Source: an uncultured Phycisphaerales bacterium
GTDB taxonomy: Bacteria > Planctomycetota > Phycisphaerae > Phycisphaerales > UBA1924
Reading direction: 5' to 3'
DNA: 53,487 nucleotides
Assembly (NCBI GenBank): GCA_903929885.1
Contig: CAIYWI010000156.1
Coordinates: 1 to 53,487, forward strand
The notes below the pieces were generated by a model. The model saw only the letters and a list, made by a program, of their open reading frames with translations, had not been told where the DNA came from and did not search any database. This document shows, in pieces, positions 27,292 to 35,441 of the stretch (position 1 is its first letter; the number at the start of each line of letters is the position of its first letter). The translations under genes were made by a program, and so were the position numbers.

Positions 27292-27942
27292 TCACCGCAG
27301 CGTCACCCCTCCGCCGATCGAGATCAACTCGATCCCCTCGATCCGCCATCCGCCCTCCGCGCCGCCCTCGATCATGTCGAGCCGCCACCATGACGCCAAC
27401 GGGAATCCCGCGCCCGCCGGCGTGGCCCGCACCTTCATCTGCACCACGCCGCCCGCCGCGCCGCGCGACGACGCCTGCACCTCCACCACGCGACAGTCCC
27501 GCACCTCGTACTCGCCACCCTTGCCGAACTGACGCCCCACCCGCTCGATGATCCGCTCGAGCGGCTCCCGCCGCGTCGCGTCCGACAGCACCAGCACCGC
27601 CTCGGGCGCGAGCAAGGCCTTGGCCCCCTCCACGTCCGCCTCCGACACCGCCGCCACCAGCGACCGCGCCGCCTCGCGCATCGCCTCCGCCGGCGTCCGA
27701 ACCAGCCAGCCGGCCGCCGCGACCGCCCCGCCCGCGCACAGCCCCGCCGCCAACGCCCGAAGGCCGGTCGAACTCCGCCCGCGCGACGACGCCCACGCAT
27801 GGACCAGCACCCCCGCGCCCGCCAACGCCAACGCCAGCGGCCACGGACGCTCCAGCACGTGCGCCGCCAGCCACGAGGGCTCCGGCAACGCACGCGGGGC
27901 GGCGGCATCCAAGGCGGCAAGTCCGGATTGAAGCATGCTCAT
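27292..27942 (-). CDS. Hypothetical membrane protein with NTF2-like domain
   Basis: 216 aa starting MSMLQSGLAALD. Two hydrophobic helices (about 35-50 'PLALALAGAGVLVHAWA' and 62-82 'LRALAAGLCAGGAVAAAGWLV'). The soluble C-terminal part (about 90-216) resembles NTF2/SnoaL-like proteins: 'REAARSLVAAVSEADVEGAKALLAPEAVLVLSD', then beta strands and 'WWRLDMIEGGAEGGWRIEGIELI'. The role is unknown. It reads away from the Maf-like gene across 174 bases. Confidence 0.65.
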   Translation of the reverse strand: MSMLQSGLAALDAAAPRALPEPSWLAAHVLERPWPLALALAGAGVLVHAWASSRGRSSTGLRALAAGLCAGGAVAAAGWLVRTPAEAMREAARSLVAAVSEADVEGAKALLAPEAVLVLSDATRREPLERIIERVGRQFGKGGEYEVRDCRVVEVQASSRGAAGGVVQMKVRATPAGAGFPLASWWRLDMIEGGAEGGWRIEGIELISIGGGVTLR

Positions 27943-28116
27943 GACCCCCCACCCATTCGGGTGATGCCCGTGACCCCCCGCGATCCACCGATCGTGGGAT
28001 CCTCGTCCCGTCCCCGCGAAGCGTGCACCCCCCGATTCGAGTCGCATCGCGACTCGATCCGATCGCCCTTGACCGGTCGCGGTGCGCCGCCGCGACATCG
28101 AACCGGCGTTGCACGC

Positions 28117-31100
28117 ATGCACAGGACTCCCGACGACGACCAGACCCCAGTTCCGACACCCGCAGGCCTGCGTCCGGGGGAAGGTGCGCGCACGCCTGCA
28201 TCCGGTGATACCCCCGCGGGCGACGATACGTTGCTGGCGGCCAATCTTCTGCTCATCGCCCGCCGCCAGCCCTTCCTCGCGCAGGCCCTGGCCAGGGAAT
28301 CCCCCGCCTCGCACGCGACGTTCGCCCTCGACGCCAAGGGCGCCTGCACGGGCACGATCCGCTCGGGCGCGGTCGAACGCCGCCTCTGCAGCGCGGTCGA
28401 CGCCGTCGCCGAGGCCTCGCGCTGGGCCGCGAACATCGACGTCGCCAAGCACGCCACGGTGGTCGTTCCGGGCTGGGGCTGCGGCCATCACGTCGCGGCC
28501 ATCGCCCGCCGCCTGCGTCAGTTCGGCGCGGTGGTCGTCTTCGAGCCCGACCTCGCGCTGCTGCGCGAAGCGCTCCGCCGCACCGACCTCTCGCCGTGGT
28601 TCCAATCCTCGAACGTGGTGATCGTGCACGACCCGGCCGACGGGGCGGCCCTCACGACCGCCCTGCAGGGTCTCGAGGGGATCCTCGCCTCTGGCGTGCA
28701 CATCGCCGCCCACGCCGCAGGTCGCACGCGACTGGGCAAGGCCTGCGACGACTTCGCCGGCGCCTTCACGCACGTGATGAAGGCGGTGCGGACCAACGTG
28801 GTGACGACGCTCGTGCAGTCCGACGTCACGGCCCGCAACTGCATCCAGAATCTCGGGCTGTATTCGACCGCGCCTGGCGTGGCCGACCTCGCGGGCCGCT
28901 GGAAGGGCCGACCCGCCGTGGTCGTCAGCGCGGGCCCGAGCCTGCGCCGCAACATCGACCTGCTCGCCGAGCCGGGCGTGCGCGACCGCGTGGTGATCAT
29001 CGCGGTGCAGACCACGCTCAAGACGCTGCTGGCCCGAGGCATCAAGCCCCACTTCGTCGTCGCGCTCGACTATCACGAGATCAGCCGCCGGTTCTACGAG
29101 GGCCTCACGGCCGCGGACGTCGAGGGCGTGACGCTGGTGGTCGATCCCAAGTGCAATCCGGCGATCCCGACGAGCTTCCCCGGCACGATCCGCTGCATCG
29201 GCGACGACATCGCGGACCGCGTCGCCGGCGAGGGTCTCTGGCGCGACATGGGCCGCATCAGGCCCGGCAGCACCGTGGCGCACCTGGCCTACTACCTCGC
29301 GCGTCACCTGGGCTGCGACCCGGTGATCATGATCGGCCAGGACCTGGGCTTCACCGATCACCACTACTACGCGCCCGGCGCGGCCATCCACGAGACCTGG
29401 GCGGGCGAACTCAACGACTTCAACACGCTCGAGATGCTCGAGTGGGAACGCATCGCCCGCATGCGCCACCTGCTCCGCGCAGCGGTCGATCAGCACGGCC
29501 GCCGCATCTACACCGACGAGCAGATGGCCACCTACCTCGTCCACTTCGAGCGCGACTTCGCCATCGACGCGAAGGCCGGGCTCGCCGTCATCGACGCCAC
29601 CGAGGGAGGCGTGTCCAAGGCCCACACCCTCGCCATGCCACTGCGCGACGCCCTCGCCCGTCACGCCGCCGCGCCCATCGCGCCCGTCCCCCTCCCCGCG
29701 ACCACCGGCGACGCGCCCCGCCGCCGCGATGGCGCAGCCACGCGCCTCCGCGAACTGCTCCGGGGCACGCGCACCGTCGCCACGCTCTCGCGCGAGACCG
29801 CGCCGCTGCTCCAACGCATGCTCGATCGCCACGGCGATCGCGAGCAGGTCGATCGCCTCATCATCAGGGTGCAGGAGATCGCGCGACGCGCCTCGGCCAA
29901 CCCGGCCTTCTGGTTCGTGCAGTTCATCAACCAGACGGGCCAGCTCCGTCGCTTCAAGGCCGATCGCGCCATCGAACTCGACGAGTCGCTCTCGCCCGAG
30001 GACCGCCAGAAGGCCACGATCCGCCGCGACCTCGACAACGTGCGCTGGCTCGCCGACGCCGCCGACTTCCTCGCCACGCTCCTCGAGGCGGGCCTGGCCA
30101 CCCTCGCGGGCTCGCCCCCCGTCACGCGCGACCCCAGCGTCGCCGACGAGGACGCCGTCCGCGTCACCCGCGCCTCTCGACGCATCGCCGCCGTCGTGCC
30201 CCTGACCGCGCCCTGCCCCGCGCTGCCCCGCACCATCGAGCGCCTCGAGCGCGCCGCGTCGCTGACCTCCATCGTCATCGCCGCGCCCGCGGGCTCCGAA
30301 GCCCTCGCCCAGGCCCTCTCGCTCGCCCGCGGCCGCATCGCCGTGCAATCGCACGAAGATCCCACCGTCGACCGGCGACTCCGCCGCGCGGCCGTCGCCA
30401 GGGCGTGGTCGCGCCACTGCTGGCGCGGCGCCATCGCCCGTCTCGCCGTCCACGACGAGGCCTTCCACCCCGCCCTCTTCGCCCGCCTGCTCGACTCGTG
30501 CAAGGCCGACGCCCTCGCGCCCGTGGGCCCCGACTGGGCCGCCATCGACCCGCGACTGATCGACGAAGCCGCCGGCCGATACCTCGAACGCCCCGACGCC
30601 TACGGGCTCACCCTGACGCAGGCCGCGCCGGGACTCGCCGCGTGCGTCCTCGCCGCGTCCACCGTCCGCGAAGCCGCCGCCGTCGCCGGGTCGCACGCGA
30701 CCATCGGCGGCCTGCTGAGTTACATCCCCGTCGCCCCGCAGGCCGACCCCATCAGCAAGCCCGTCTGCCCGGCCATCGCCCCCGGCGCCCGCGACGCCCT
30801 GATCCGCTGCACCTTCTCGACGCCCGACGAACTCGCGCTGCTCGACCGCCTCCCGCGCGACGCCGATGCCGCCGCCGTCGCGGCGCTCGTCCGCGACTGG
30901 GCCCTCACCCGTCCCCGCGCCGTCGAGACCATCGAACTCGTCGTCGATCCCCGCACCACCGCGCAGCACGTCGTCGACGCCATCCGCTCGCTTCCTCGAG
31001 GCGACCGACCGCCCGCCGTCACCATCCACGGCGAGCCCGATCACCTCGAGGCGATCGTCGAGGGCCTTCGCCTCTGCGGCGTCGGCCCGCTCCACCTCCG

Positions 31101-31566
31101 CACCTCGCTCCCCGGCACCCTTCGTCAGGCCCGCCGAATCCTGGACGCCCGCATCGATGTCGTCAGCGTCGACCTGTTCGCCGACTCGCCCGAGACCTAC
31201 AAGGCCATCACGGGCCGCGACGACTTTGCCGCCGGTCGGGAGGCCATCGAACTGCTCGTCCGCGAGAGTCGCGCCGACGAGGCCGAAGGGGGCGGACTCC
31301 CCTCGCGATGGATCATCCCGCGCATCACGCGACGCGAGGCCTGCCTCGACGAAGTCGAGACCTTCCACGATCGGTGGCTGCTCCTCGCCGGCGCGTCGAT
31401 CATCGATCCGCCGCCGAGCCGCTTGACCACGCCCCGCATCGGTCCGCTTCCCCTGCCGCGACTGGCGCAACTTCGTCGCGACCTGACCCACGCGCGCATC
31501 GACCTGGCCGCCCACGCGTCCTGCGCCGAACCCAAACCCGACCTCGCCGGGAGTCTCGCCCCGTGA
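28117..31566 (+). CDS. Giant Maf-like (DUF115) glycosyltransferase fused to SpsF-like and degenerate radical-SAM/SPASM-like regions
   Basis: 1149 aa. N-terminal part (about 40-560) matches motility-associated factor (Maf/DUF115, MptE-like fold): 'VVVPGWGCGHHVAAIARRL', 'FGAVVVFEPDLALLREAL', 'RPAVVVSAGPSLRRNID', 'PVIMIGQDLGFTDHHYYAPG'. Maf proteins transfer nonulosonic acids to flagellin. Then a region resembling SpsF-type nucleotidyltransferases ('IAAVVPLTAPCPALPRTIERLERA', about 685 on). Last, about 890-1149, a region with radical-SAM/SPASM layout ('VVSVDLFADSPETYKAITGRDDF', 'WIIPRITRREACLDEVETFHDRWLL', 'PRIGPLPLPRL') but without any CxxxCxxC cluster motif. Its stop overlaps the neuA start by GTGA, so the two are translationally coupled. 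Confidence 0.8.
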   Translation: MHRTPDDDQTPVPTPAGLRPGEGARTPASGDTPAGDDTLLAANLLLIARRQPFLAQALARESPASHATFALDAKGACTGTIRSGAVERRLCSAVDAVAEASRWAANIDVAKHATVVVPGWGCGHHVAAIARRLRQFGAVVVFEPDLALLREALRRTDLSPWFQSSNVVIVHDPADGAALTTALQGLEGILASGVHIAAHAAGRTRLGKACDDFAGAFTHVMKAVRTNVVTTLVQSDVTARNCIQNLGLYSTAPGVADLAGRWKGRPAVVVSAGPSLRRNIDLLAEPGVRDRVVIIAVQTTLKTLLARGIKPHFVVALDYHEISRRFYEGLTAADVEGVTLVVDPKCNPAIPTSFPGTIRCIGDDIADRVAGEGLWRDMGRIRPGSTVAHLAYYLARHLGCDPVIMIGQDLGFTDHHYYAPGAAIHETWAGELNDFNTLEMLEWERIARMRHLLRAAVDQHGRRIYTDEQMATYLVHFERDFAIDAKAGLAVIDATEGGVSKAHTLAMPLRDALARHAAAPIAPVPLPATTGDAPRRRDGAATRLRELLRGTRTVATLSRETAPLLQRMLDRHGDREQVDRLIIRVQEIARRASANPAFWFVQFINQTGQLRRFKADRAIELDESLSPEDRQKATIRRDLDNVRWLADAADFLATLLEAGLATLAGSPPVTRDPSVADEDAVRVTRASRRIAAVVPLTAPCPALPRTIERLERAASLTSIVIAAPAGSEALAQALSLARGRIAVQSHEDPTVDRRLRRAAVARAWSRHCWRGAIARLAVHDEAFHPALFARLLDSCKADALAPVGPDWAAIDPRLIDEAAGRYLERPDAYGLTLTQAAPGLAACVLAASTVREAAAVAGSHATIGGLLSYIPVAPQADPISKPVCPAIAPGARDALIRCTFSTPDELALLDRLPRDADAAAVAALVRDWALTRPRAVETIELVVDPRTTAQHVVDAIRSLPRGDRPPAVTIHGEPDHLEAIVEGLRLCGVGPLHLRTSLPGTLRQARRILDARIDVVSVDLFADSPETYKAITGRDDFAAGREAIELLVRESRADEAEGGGLPSRWIIPRITRREACLDEVETFHDRWLLLAGASIIDPPPSRLTTPRIGPLPLPRLAQLRRDLTHARIDLAAHASCAEPKPDLAGSLAP

Positions 31567-32315
31567 ACACTCGCGAAGCGATCGCCTGCGTCATCCTCGC
31601 CCGCGCCGGCAGCCGCGGCGTGCCCGGCAAGAACGTCGCGCCCGTCGCCGGTCGCCCATGCATCGCGTGGACCATCGACCACGCCCTGGCCTCGACGCTG
31701 ACCACCGTCACGCTCGTCTCGACCGACGACCCGGTGGCCGCCTCGACGGCGCGCGCGTCGGGCGTCGCGGTCGTCGACCGCCCCGCGTCGCTGGCCTCCG
31801 ACTCGGCCCGCGTCGACGACGCCGTCCGCCAGTGCATCCTCGCGCACGAGGTCGCCGCCGGTCCCGTCGGCGCGGTGGTCATCCTCTACGGCAACGTGCC
31901 CGTGCGCCCCGCGGGCCTGATCGACCGCGCCATCCAACGCCTCCTCGACGGAGATTGCGACAGCGTGCAGAGCTACGCCCCCGTCGGCAAGCACCACCCG
32001 TGGTGGACGGCTCGCCTCGTGGGCGACGGCATGGAAGCGTGCGCCTGGGAACCCGGCGCGCCGCTCAACCACGGCGTCTTCCGACGCCAGGACCTCCCCC
32101 CTGCATACATCCCCGATGGAGGCGTGCTCGTCGCCTCCCGACGAGCCCTCTTCCTCGAGATTCCGGGAGTCGAACCCGGCCCTCACGCCTTCCTCGGCGC
32201 ACGCCGCGCGGGCGTGGTGAACCCGGAAGGAAGCGTCGTCGACATCGACGCGCCCATCGACCTCCTCGTCGCCGACGCCATCCTCGCTCGCCGCGTCTCG
32301 CCAGTCGCGGCATGA
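31563..32315 (+). CDS. neuA: CMP-nonulosonate (N-acetylneuraminate-type) cytidylyltransferase
   Basis: 250 aa. Activates a nine-carbon acidic sugar (sialic, legionaminic or pseudaminic acid) with CTP. The nucleotide-binding signature is CVILARAGSRGVPGKNVAPV at the N-terminus; 'GRPCIAWTIDHAL', 'VSTDDPVAA' and the acidic tail motif 'SVVDIDAPIDLLVADAIL' follow. Starts with GTG inside the stop of the Maf-like gene. Middle 'ILYGNVPVRPAGLIDRAI' matches the usual LQPTSPLR position with YGNVPVR, as in some planctomycete members (inference). Twenty-two bases separate it from neuB. Exact sugar cannot be told from sequence. Confidence 0.88.
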   Translation: MNTREAIACVILARAGSRGVPGKNVAPVAGRPCIAWTIDHALASTLTTVTLVSTDDPVAASTARASGVAVVDRPASLASDSARVDDAVRQCILAHEVAAGPVGAVVILYGNVPVRPAGLIDRAIQRLLDGDCDSVQSYAPVGKHHPWWTARLVGDGMEACAWEPGAPLNHGVFRRQDLPPAYIPDGGVLVASRRALFLEIPGVEPGPHAFLGARRAGVVNPEGSVVDIDAPIDLLVADAILARRVSPVAA

Positions 32316-32337
32316 ACCCGCCAAGGAACCCCCGACC

Positions 32338-33453
32338 ATGGAAACACCCGACACCTCCATGCACGAAGCGGACATGATCGACCGCGTCGCCTTCATCGGC
32401 GATCGCGCCATCGGCGCAGGTCACCCGCCCTACGTGATCGCCGAACTCGGCGTGAATCACGACGGCGATCCGGCCAAGGCGCTCGAGCTGGCTCGCATCG
32501 CCGCCGACGCCGGCGCCGACGCCATCAAGCTCCAGCTCTTCGAGGCCTCGCTCCTCCTCAGCGCCGACGCGCGGCTCGCGGCATACCAGGCCGGCGCCGG
32601 CGAACGCGACCCGCTCGAGATGCTGCGACGGCTCGAGTTGCCGATCGACGCCATGGCCCCCGTGGTCGACCTCGCCCACGCGCGGGGCATGCACGCCATC
32701 GTGAGCATCTTCTCGACGCCGCTGGTCGATGCCGCCATGCGCCTCGAGTGGGACGCCTTCAAGACGGCCAGCCCCGACATCATCAACCTGCCCCTGCTCG
32801 ACGCCCTGATGGCCACCGGCAGGCCGCTCATCGTCAGCACCGGCGCAAGCACCCTCGACGAGGTGGAGCGCGCCGCCCGCTGGCTCGAGCAGGCGGCCGA
32901 ACGCACCATGTTCCTCCAGTGCGTCAGCAGCTACCCCGTGCCCGAGGGCTTCGACGCCCTCGAGGGCATCGGCGCGGTGGCCGCCGCCACGCGAGCCGTC
33001 TGCGGCTACAGCGACCACACGCCCGGCTGGGCGACGGCCACGCCCGCCTGCGAGGCGGGCGCCGCCATCCTCGAGAAGCACCTCACCTACGACGTGAACG
33101 CCACCGGACCCGATCACGCCGCCTCGCTCGACGGTCCGGCCTTCGCGAAGTACTGCCGCGCCGCGCGCGAGGTGTTCGAGTCGGGCCGATGGGGCTCGCG
33201 CCGACCGCCCGCCCGCAAGGAACTGCTGGCCGCCGAGCACGACGTGCGGCTGGTCTCTCGCCAGAGTCTGGTGACGACGCGCGACCTTCCCGAAGGACAC
33301 GTGCTCTCGCCAGGCGACCTGACGGTGAAGCGTCCCGGCACGGGATTGCCTCCCTTCATGATCGGATCGGTGATGGGATGCACGCTGGCCCGCGCCGTCA
33401 AGGCCGACCGCGTGATGCTCGAGTCGGACATCGCCTTCTGTCCGCCTCGGTGA
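32338..33453 (+). CDS. neuB: Nonulosonate (N-acetylneuraminate/legionaminate-type) synthase
   Basis: 371 aa. Condenses phosphoenolpyruvate with an amino-hexose to make a sialic-acid-type sugar. NeuB barrel at about 20-290: 'YVIAELGVNHDGDPAKALELARIAADAGADAIKLQLFEA', 'FKTASPDIINLPLLDAL', 'PLIVSTGAST', 'LQCVSSYPVP', 'CGYSDHTPGW', 'EKHLTYD'. C-terminal SAF (antifreeze-like) domain at about 305-371: 'VSRQSLVTTRDLPEGHVLSPGDLTVKRPG'. AAGGA lies upstream of the ATG. With neuA and the Maf-like protein it makes and transfers the sugar. Confidence 0.93.
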   Translation: METPDTSMHEADMIDRVAFIGDRAIGAGHPPYVIAELGVNHDGDPAKALELARIAADAGADAIKLQLFEASLLLSADARLAAYQAGAGERDPLEMLRRLELPIDAMAPVVDLAHARGMHAIVSIFSTPLVDAAMRLEWDAFKTASPDIINLPLLDALMATGRPLIVSTGASTLDEVERAARWLEQAAERTMFLQCVSSYPVPEGFDALEGIGAVAAATRAVCGYSDHTPGWATATPACEAGAAILEKHLTYDVNATGPDHAASLDGPAFAKYCRAAREVFESGRWGSRRPPARKELLAAEHDVRLVSRQSLVTTRDLPEGHVLSPGDLTVKRPGTGLPPFMIGSVMGCTLARAVKADRVMLESDIAFCPPR

Positions 33454-33487
33454 GGCGAGAACCGACCGCCGCGCGACCACGCCTCCC

Positions 33488-33493
33488 TACGCT
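33488..33493 (+). promoter_or_regulatory. -10-like TACGCT for the OGT gene
   Basis: TACGCT ends 5 bases before the ATG, 34 bases after the neuB stop. Confidence 0.55.
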
Positions 33494-33498
33494 CGCCC

Positions 33499-35271
33499 AT
33501 GCTCGATCAGGCACAGTTGCTGATGATGCTGCAGACCGGGCAGGAGGCCCAGGTCCGGGCCATGCTCGAGGCGCACCTCAAGCGGCGGCCCGCCGACGCC
33601 GTGGCCAACAAGGTCATGGCGATGATCCACGGCGCCTACCTCGATGACGAGAAGGCGGCGTCGCATCTCCAGCGCGCCTGCTTCGCCGACCCCCGCGACG
33701 GCGAGGCCCGCTTCATGCTCGGCAACGTGCTCATGGCGCTCAAGCGTCACAAGGAGTCGCTCGCGGCGTACAAGGAATGCCTCAAGTTGGCCCCCGGCGA
33801 CGTCGCGGCCTCCGACGGCGCGGCCAAGTGCCTCATCTCGCTCGGTCGCCTCGAGGAAGCTCGCCGCCTCTACGAGGCGTGCATCGCGGCCCACCCCGAC
33901 ACCGCCGACACCTACGGCAACTACGCCACCGCGCTCGTGCACGTGGCCAAGGCCGAGGAGGCCCTCGCCGTCGCCGAGCGAGGCCTGGCCCTGCTGCCCG
34001 AGAACGCGTCGCTCCTCGAGTTCGTCGCCTACACCTCCAACTTCCCCGCCCGCGTCGACGACCTGTACATCAAGAGCATCCACGAGCGGTGGGGCCGCGC
34101 CATCGCCAAGGAACGGGCCCACGCTCCGGCCGTCGCCCTCCACGACGACCGCGACCCCGACCGCGCCCTCCGCGTGGGCTTCGTCTCGGGCGACTTCGCG
34201 CACCACGCCTGCGCGCTCTTCATGCGCCCGCTGCTCTTCAACCTCGACCGCGCCAAGGTCATCCCTTTCTGCTATTCGACCGCCAACGCCGGCGACGGGG
34301 GCGACCTCGACTTCCGCGAGCGATGCGCCTTCCGCGACATCGCCGACGCCTCCCTCGACGACACCGCCCGCGCCGTCCGCGACGATCGCATCGACATCCT
34401 CATCGACTGCAGCGGCCTCACGCAGGGCCAGCGCCTCCGCGCCTTCGCGCCCCGGTGCGCGCCCGTGCAGGCCACGTGGCTCGGGTATCCCAACACCACC
34501 GGCGTCCCCACCATCGACTGGCGGCTGGTCGACGAGTTCACCGACCCGCCCGGCGCGGAGGCCCACTGCACCGAACGCCTCATGCGCATCGAGTCGTGCT
34601 TCCTCTGCTTCACCACCGACAGCGAGGCCCCCGAGCCCGTGCTCACCCCCGCCACCGCCTCGGCCGATTCGACCGCGCCCGTCGTCTTCGGCTCCTTCAA
34701 CCGCATGACCAAGGTGAACGGTGCGACCCTCGACGCGTGGGCCGCCGTGCTCCGCGCGGTGCCGGACAGCCGCATGCTCGTCAAGCTGCGAATCATGTCC
34801 GACGAACTGCTCGCGCAAACCCGCGAACTCTTCTCCTCCCGAGGCGTCGAGGGTGATCGCATCACCGCCCTGCCCTTCACCAAGAACACGCAGGAGCACG
34901 CCCTGGCCTATTCGAGGATGGATATCGCCCTCGATGCCTTCCCGTACAACGGCACCACCACCACCTGCGAAGCCGCGTGGATGGGCGTGCCCGTCGTCAC
35001 CCTCGCCGGAACCAACCACCGGGGCCGCGTGGGCGTGACCCTCAACACAGCGCTGGGGCAGCCCGAACTCATCGCCCGCGATGTCGACGACTATGTCCGC
35101 ATCGCGGCTGGCCTCGCCGCCGACCGTGCGGCGCTCGGGCGTCGGCGTCTGGGCCTGCGGGCCCGCATGGCCGCCTCGCCCCTGTGCGACGCCACCGGCT
35201 ACGCCTCGAGGTTCGAACGCGCCCTGCGGGCGATGTGGCACGACCGGTGCCGGGCTGATGCGCCGCGCTGA
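33499..35271 (+). CDS. TPR protein O-linked N-acetylglucosamine transferase (SPINDLY/OGT family)
   Basis: 590 aa. About 190 N-terminal residues form four or five TPRs ('ARFMLGNVLMALKRHKESLAAYKECLKLAPGD', 'GRLEEARRLYEACIAAHPD'). The GT41 domain follows: 'LRVGFVSGDFAHHACALFM', 'IDILIDCSGLTQGQRLRAFAPRCAPVQATWLGYPNTTG', 'VFGSFNRMTKVNGATLDAWAAVLRAVPDSRMLVKL' and the nucleotide-sugar site 'DIALDAFPYNGTTTTCEAAWMGVPVVTLAG'. The transferred sugar is UDP-GlcNAc in characterised members. TACGCT ends 5 bases before the ATG, giving it a promoter separate from neuB. The context suggests a protein-glycosylation island. Confidence 0.92.
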   Translation: MLDQAQLLMMLQTGQEAQVRAMLEAHLKRRPADAVANKVMAMIHGAYLDDEKAASHLQRACFADPRDGEARFMLGNVLMALKRHKESLAAYKECLKLAPGDVAASDGAAKCLISLGRLEEARRLYEACIAAHPDTADTYGNYATALVHVAKAEEALAVAERGLALLPENASLLEFVAYTSNFPARVDDLYIKSIHERWGRAIAKERAHAPAVALHDDRDPDRALRVGFVSGDFAHHACALFMRPLLFNLDRAKVIPFCYSTANAGDGGDLDFRERCAFRDIADASLDDTARAVRDDRIDILIDCSGLTQGQRLRAFAPRCAPVQATWLGYPNTTGVPTIDWRLVDEFTDPPGAEAHCTERLMRIESCFLCFTTDSEAPEPVLTPATASADSTAPVVFGSFNRMTKVNGATLDAWAAVLRAVPDSRMLVKLRIMSDELLAQTRELFSSRGVEGDRITALPFTKNTQEHALAYSRMDIALDAFPYNGTTTTCEAAWMGVPVVTLAGTNHRGRVGVTLNTALGQPELIARDVDDYVRIAAGLAADRAALGRRRLGLRARMAASPLCDATGYASRFERALRAMWHDRCRADAPR

Positions 35272-35284
35272 ATGCTCCTCCGAA

Positions 35285-35351
35285 GCCCGCTCTGCGGGCG
35301 AACCGGCAGGGAGCCCAGGGCGCTGCCCGGCTCTGCGGGCGAGCCCTGGGT
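35285..35351 (+). repeat. Palindromic intergenic element
   Basis: Three nested or adjacent inverted repeats between the OGT and dehydrogenase genes: GCCCGC-TCT-GCGGGC (35285-35299), CCCAGGGC…GCCCTGGG (35314-35350) and, inside it, GCCCG…CGGGC (35325-35340). It probably folds in RNA and may end the OGT transcript, but no T-run follows. Confidence 0.55.
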
Positions 35352-35441
35352 ACCCGAACGCCGACCCGCGCACCCCCCACCCCCCCGTCCACCCCGTCTA
35401 CCCTTTTGCGACCGCCGGCCTCTCCCCGGCACCATTCATCC

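Noticed and set aside
27292-31515. Minus-strand open frame of 1407 codons opposite the Maf-like gene
   Set aside because: Only its last 216 codons form a real gene; the rest mirrors the high-GC third positions of the Maf-like gene and has a Gly/Arg/Asp-rich composition with no family motif.
32158-32190. tRNA T-arm-like sequence on the minus strand (CCGGGTTCGACTCCCGG)
   Set aside because: It lies inside neuA codons for 'EIPGVEPGPHA' and no acceptor, D or anticodon arms surround it.
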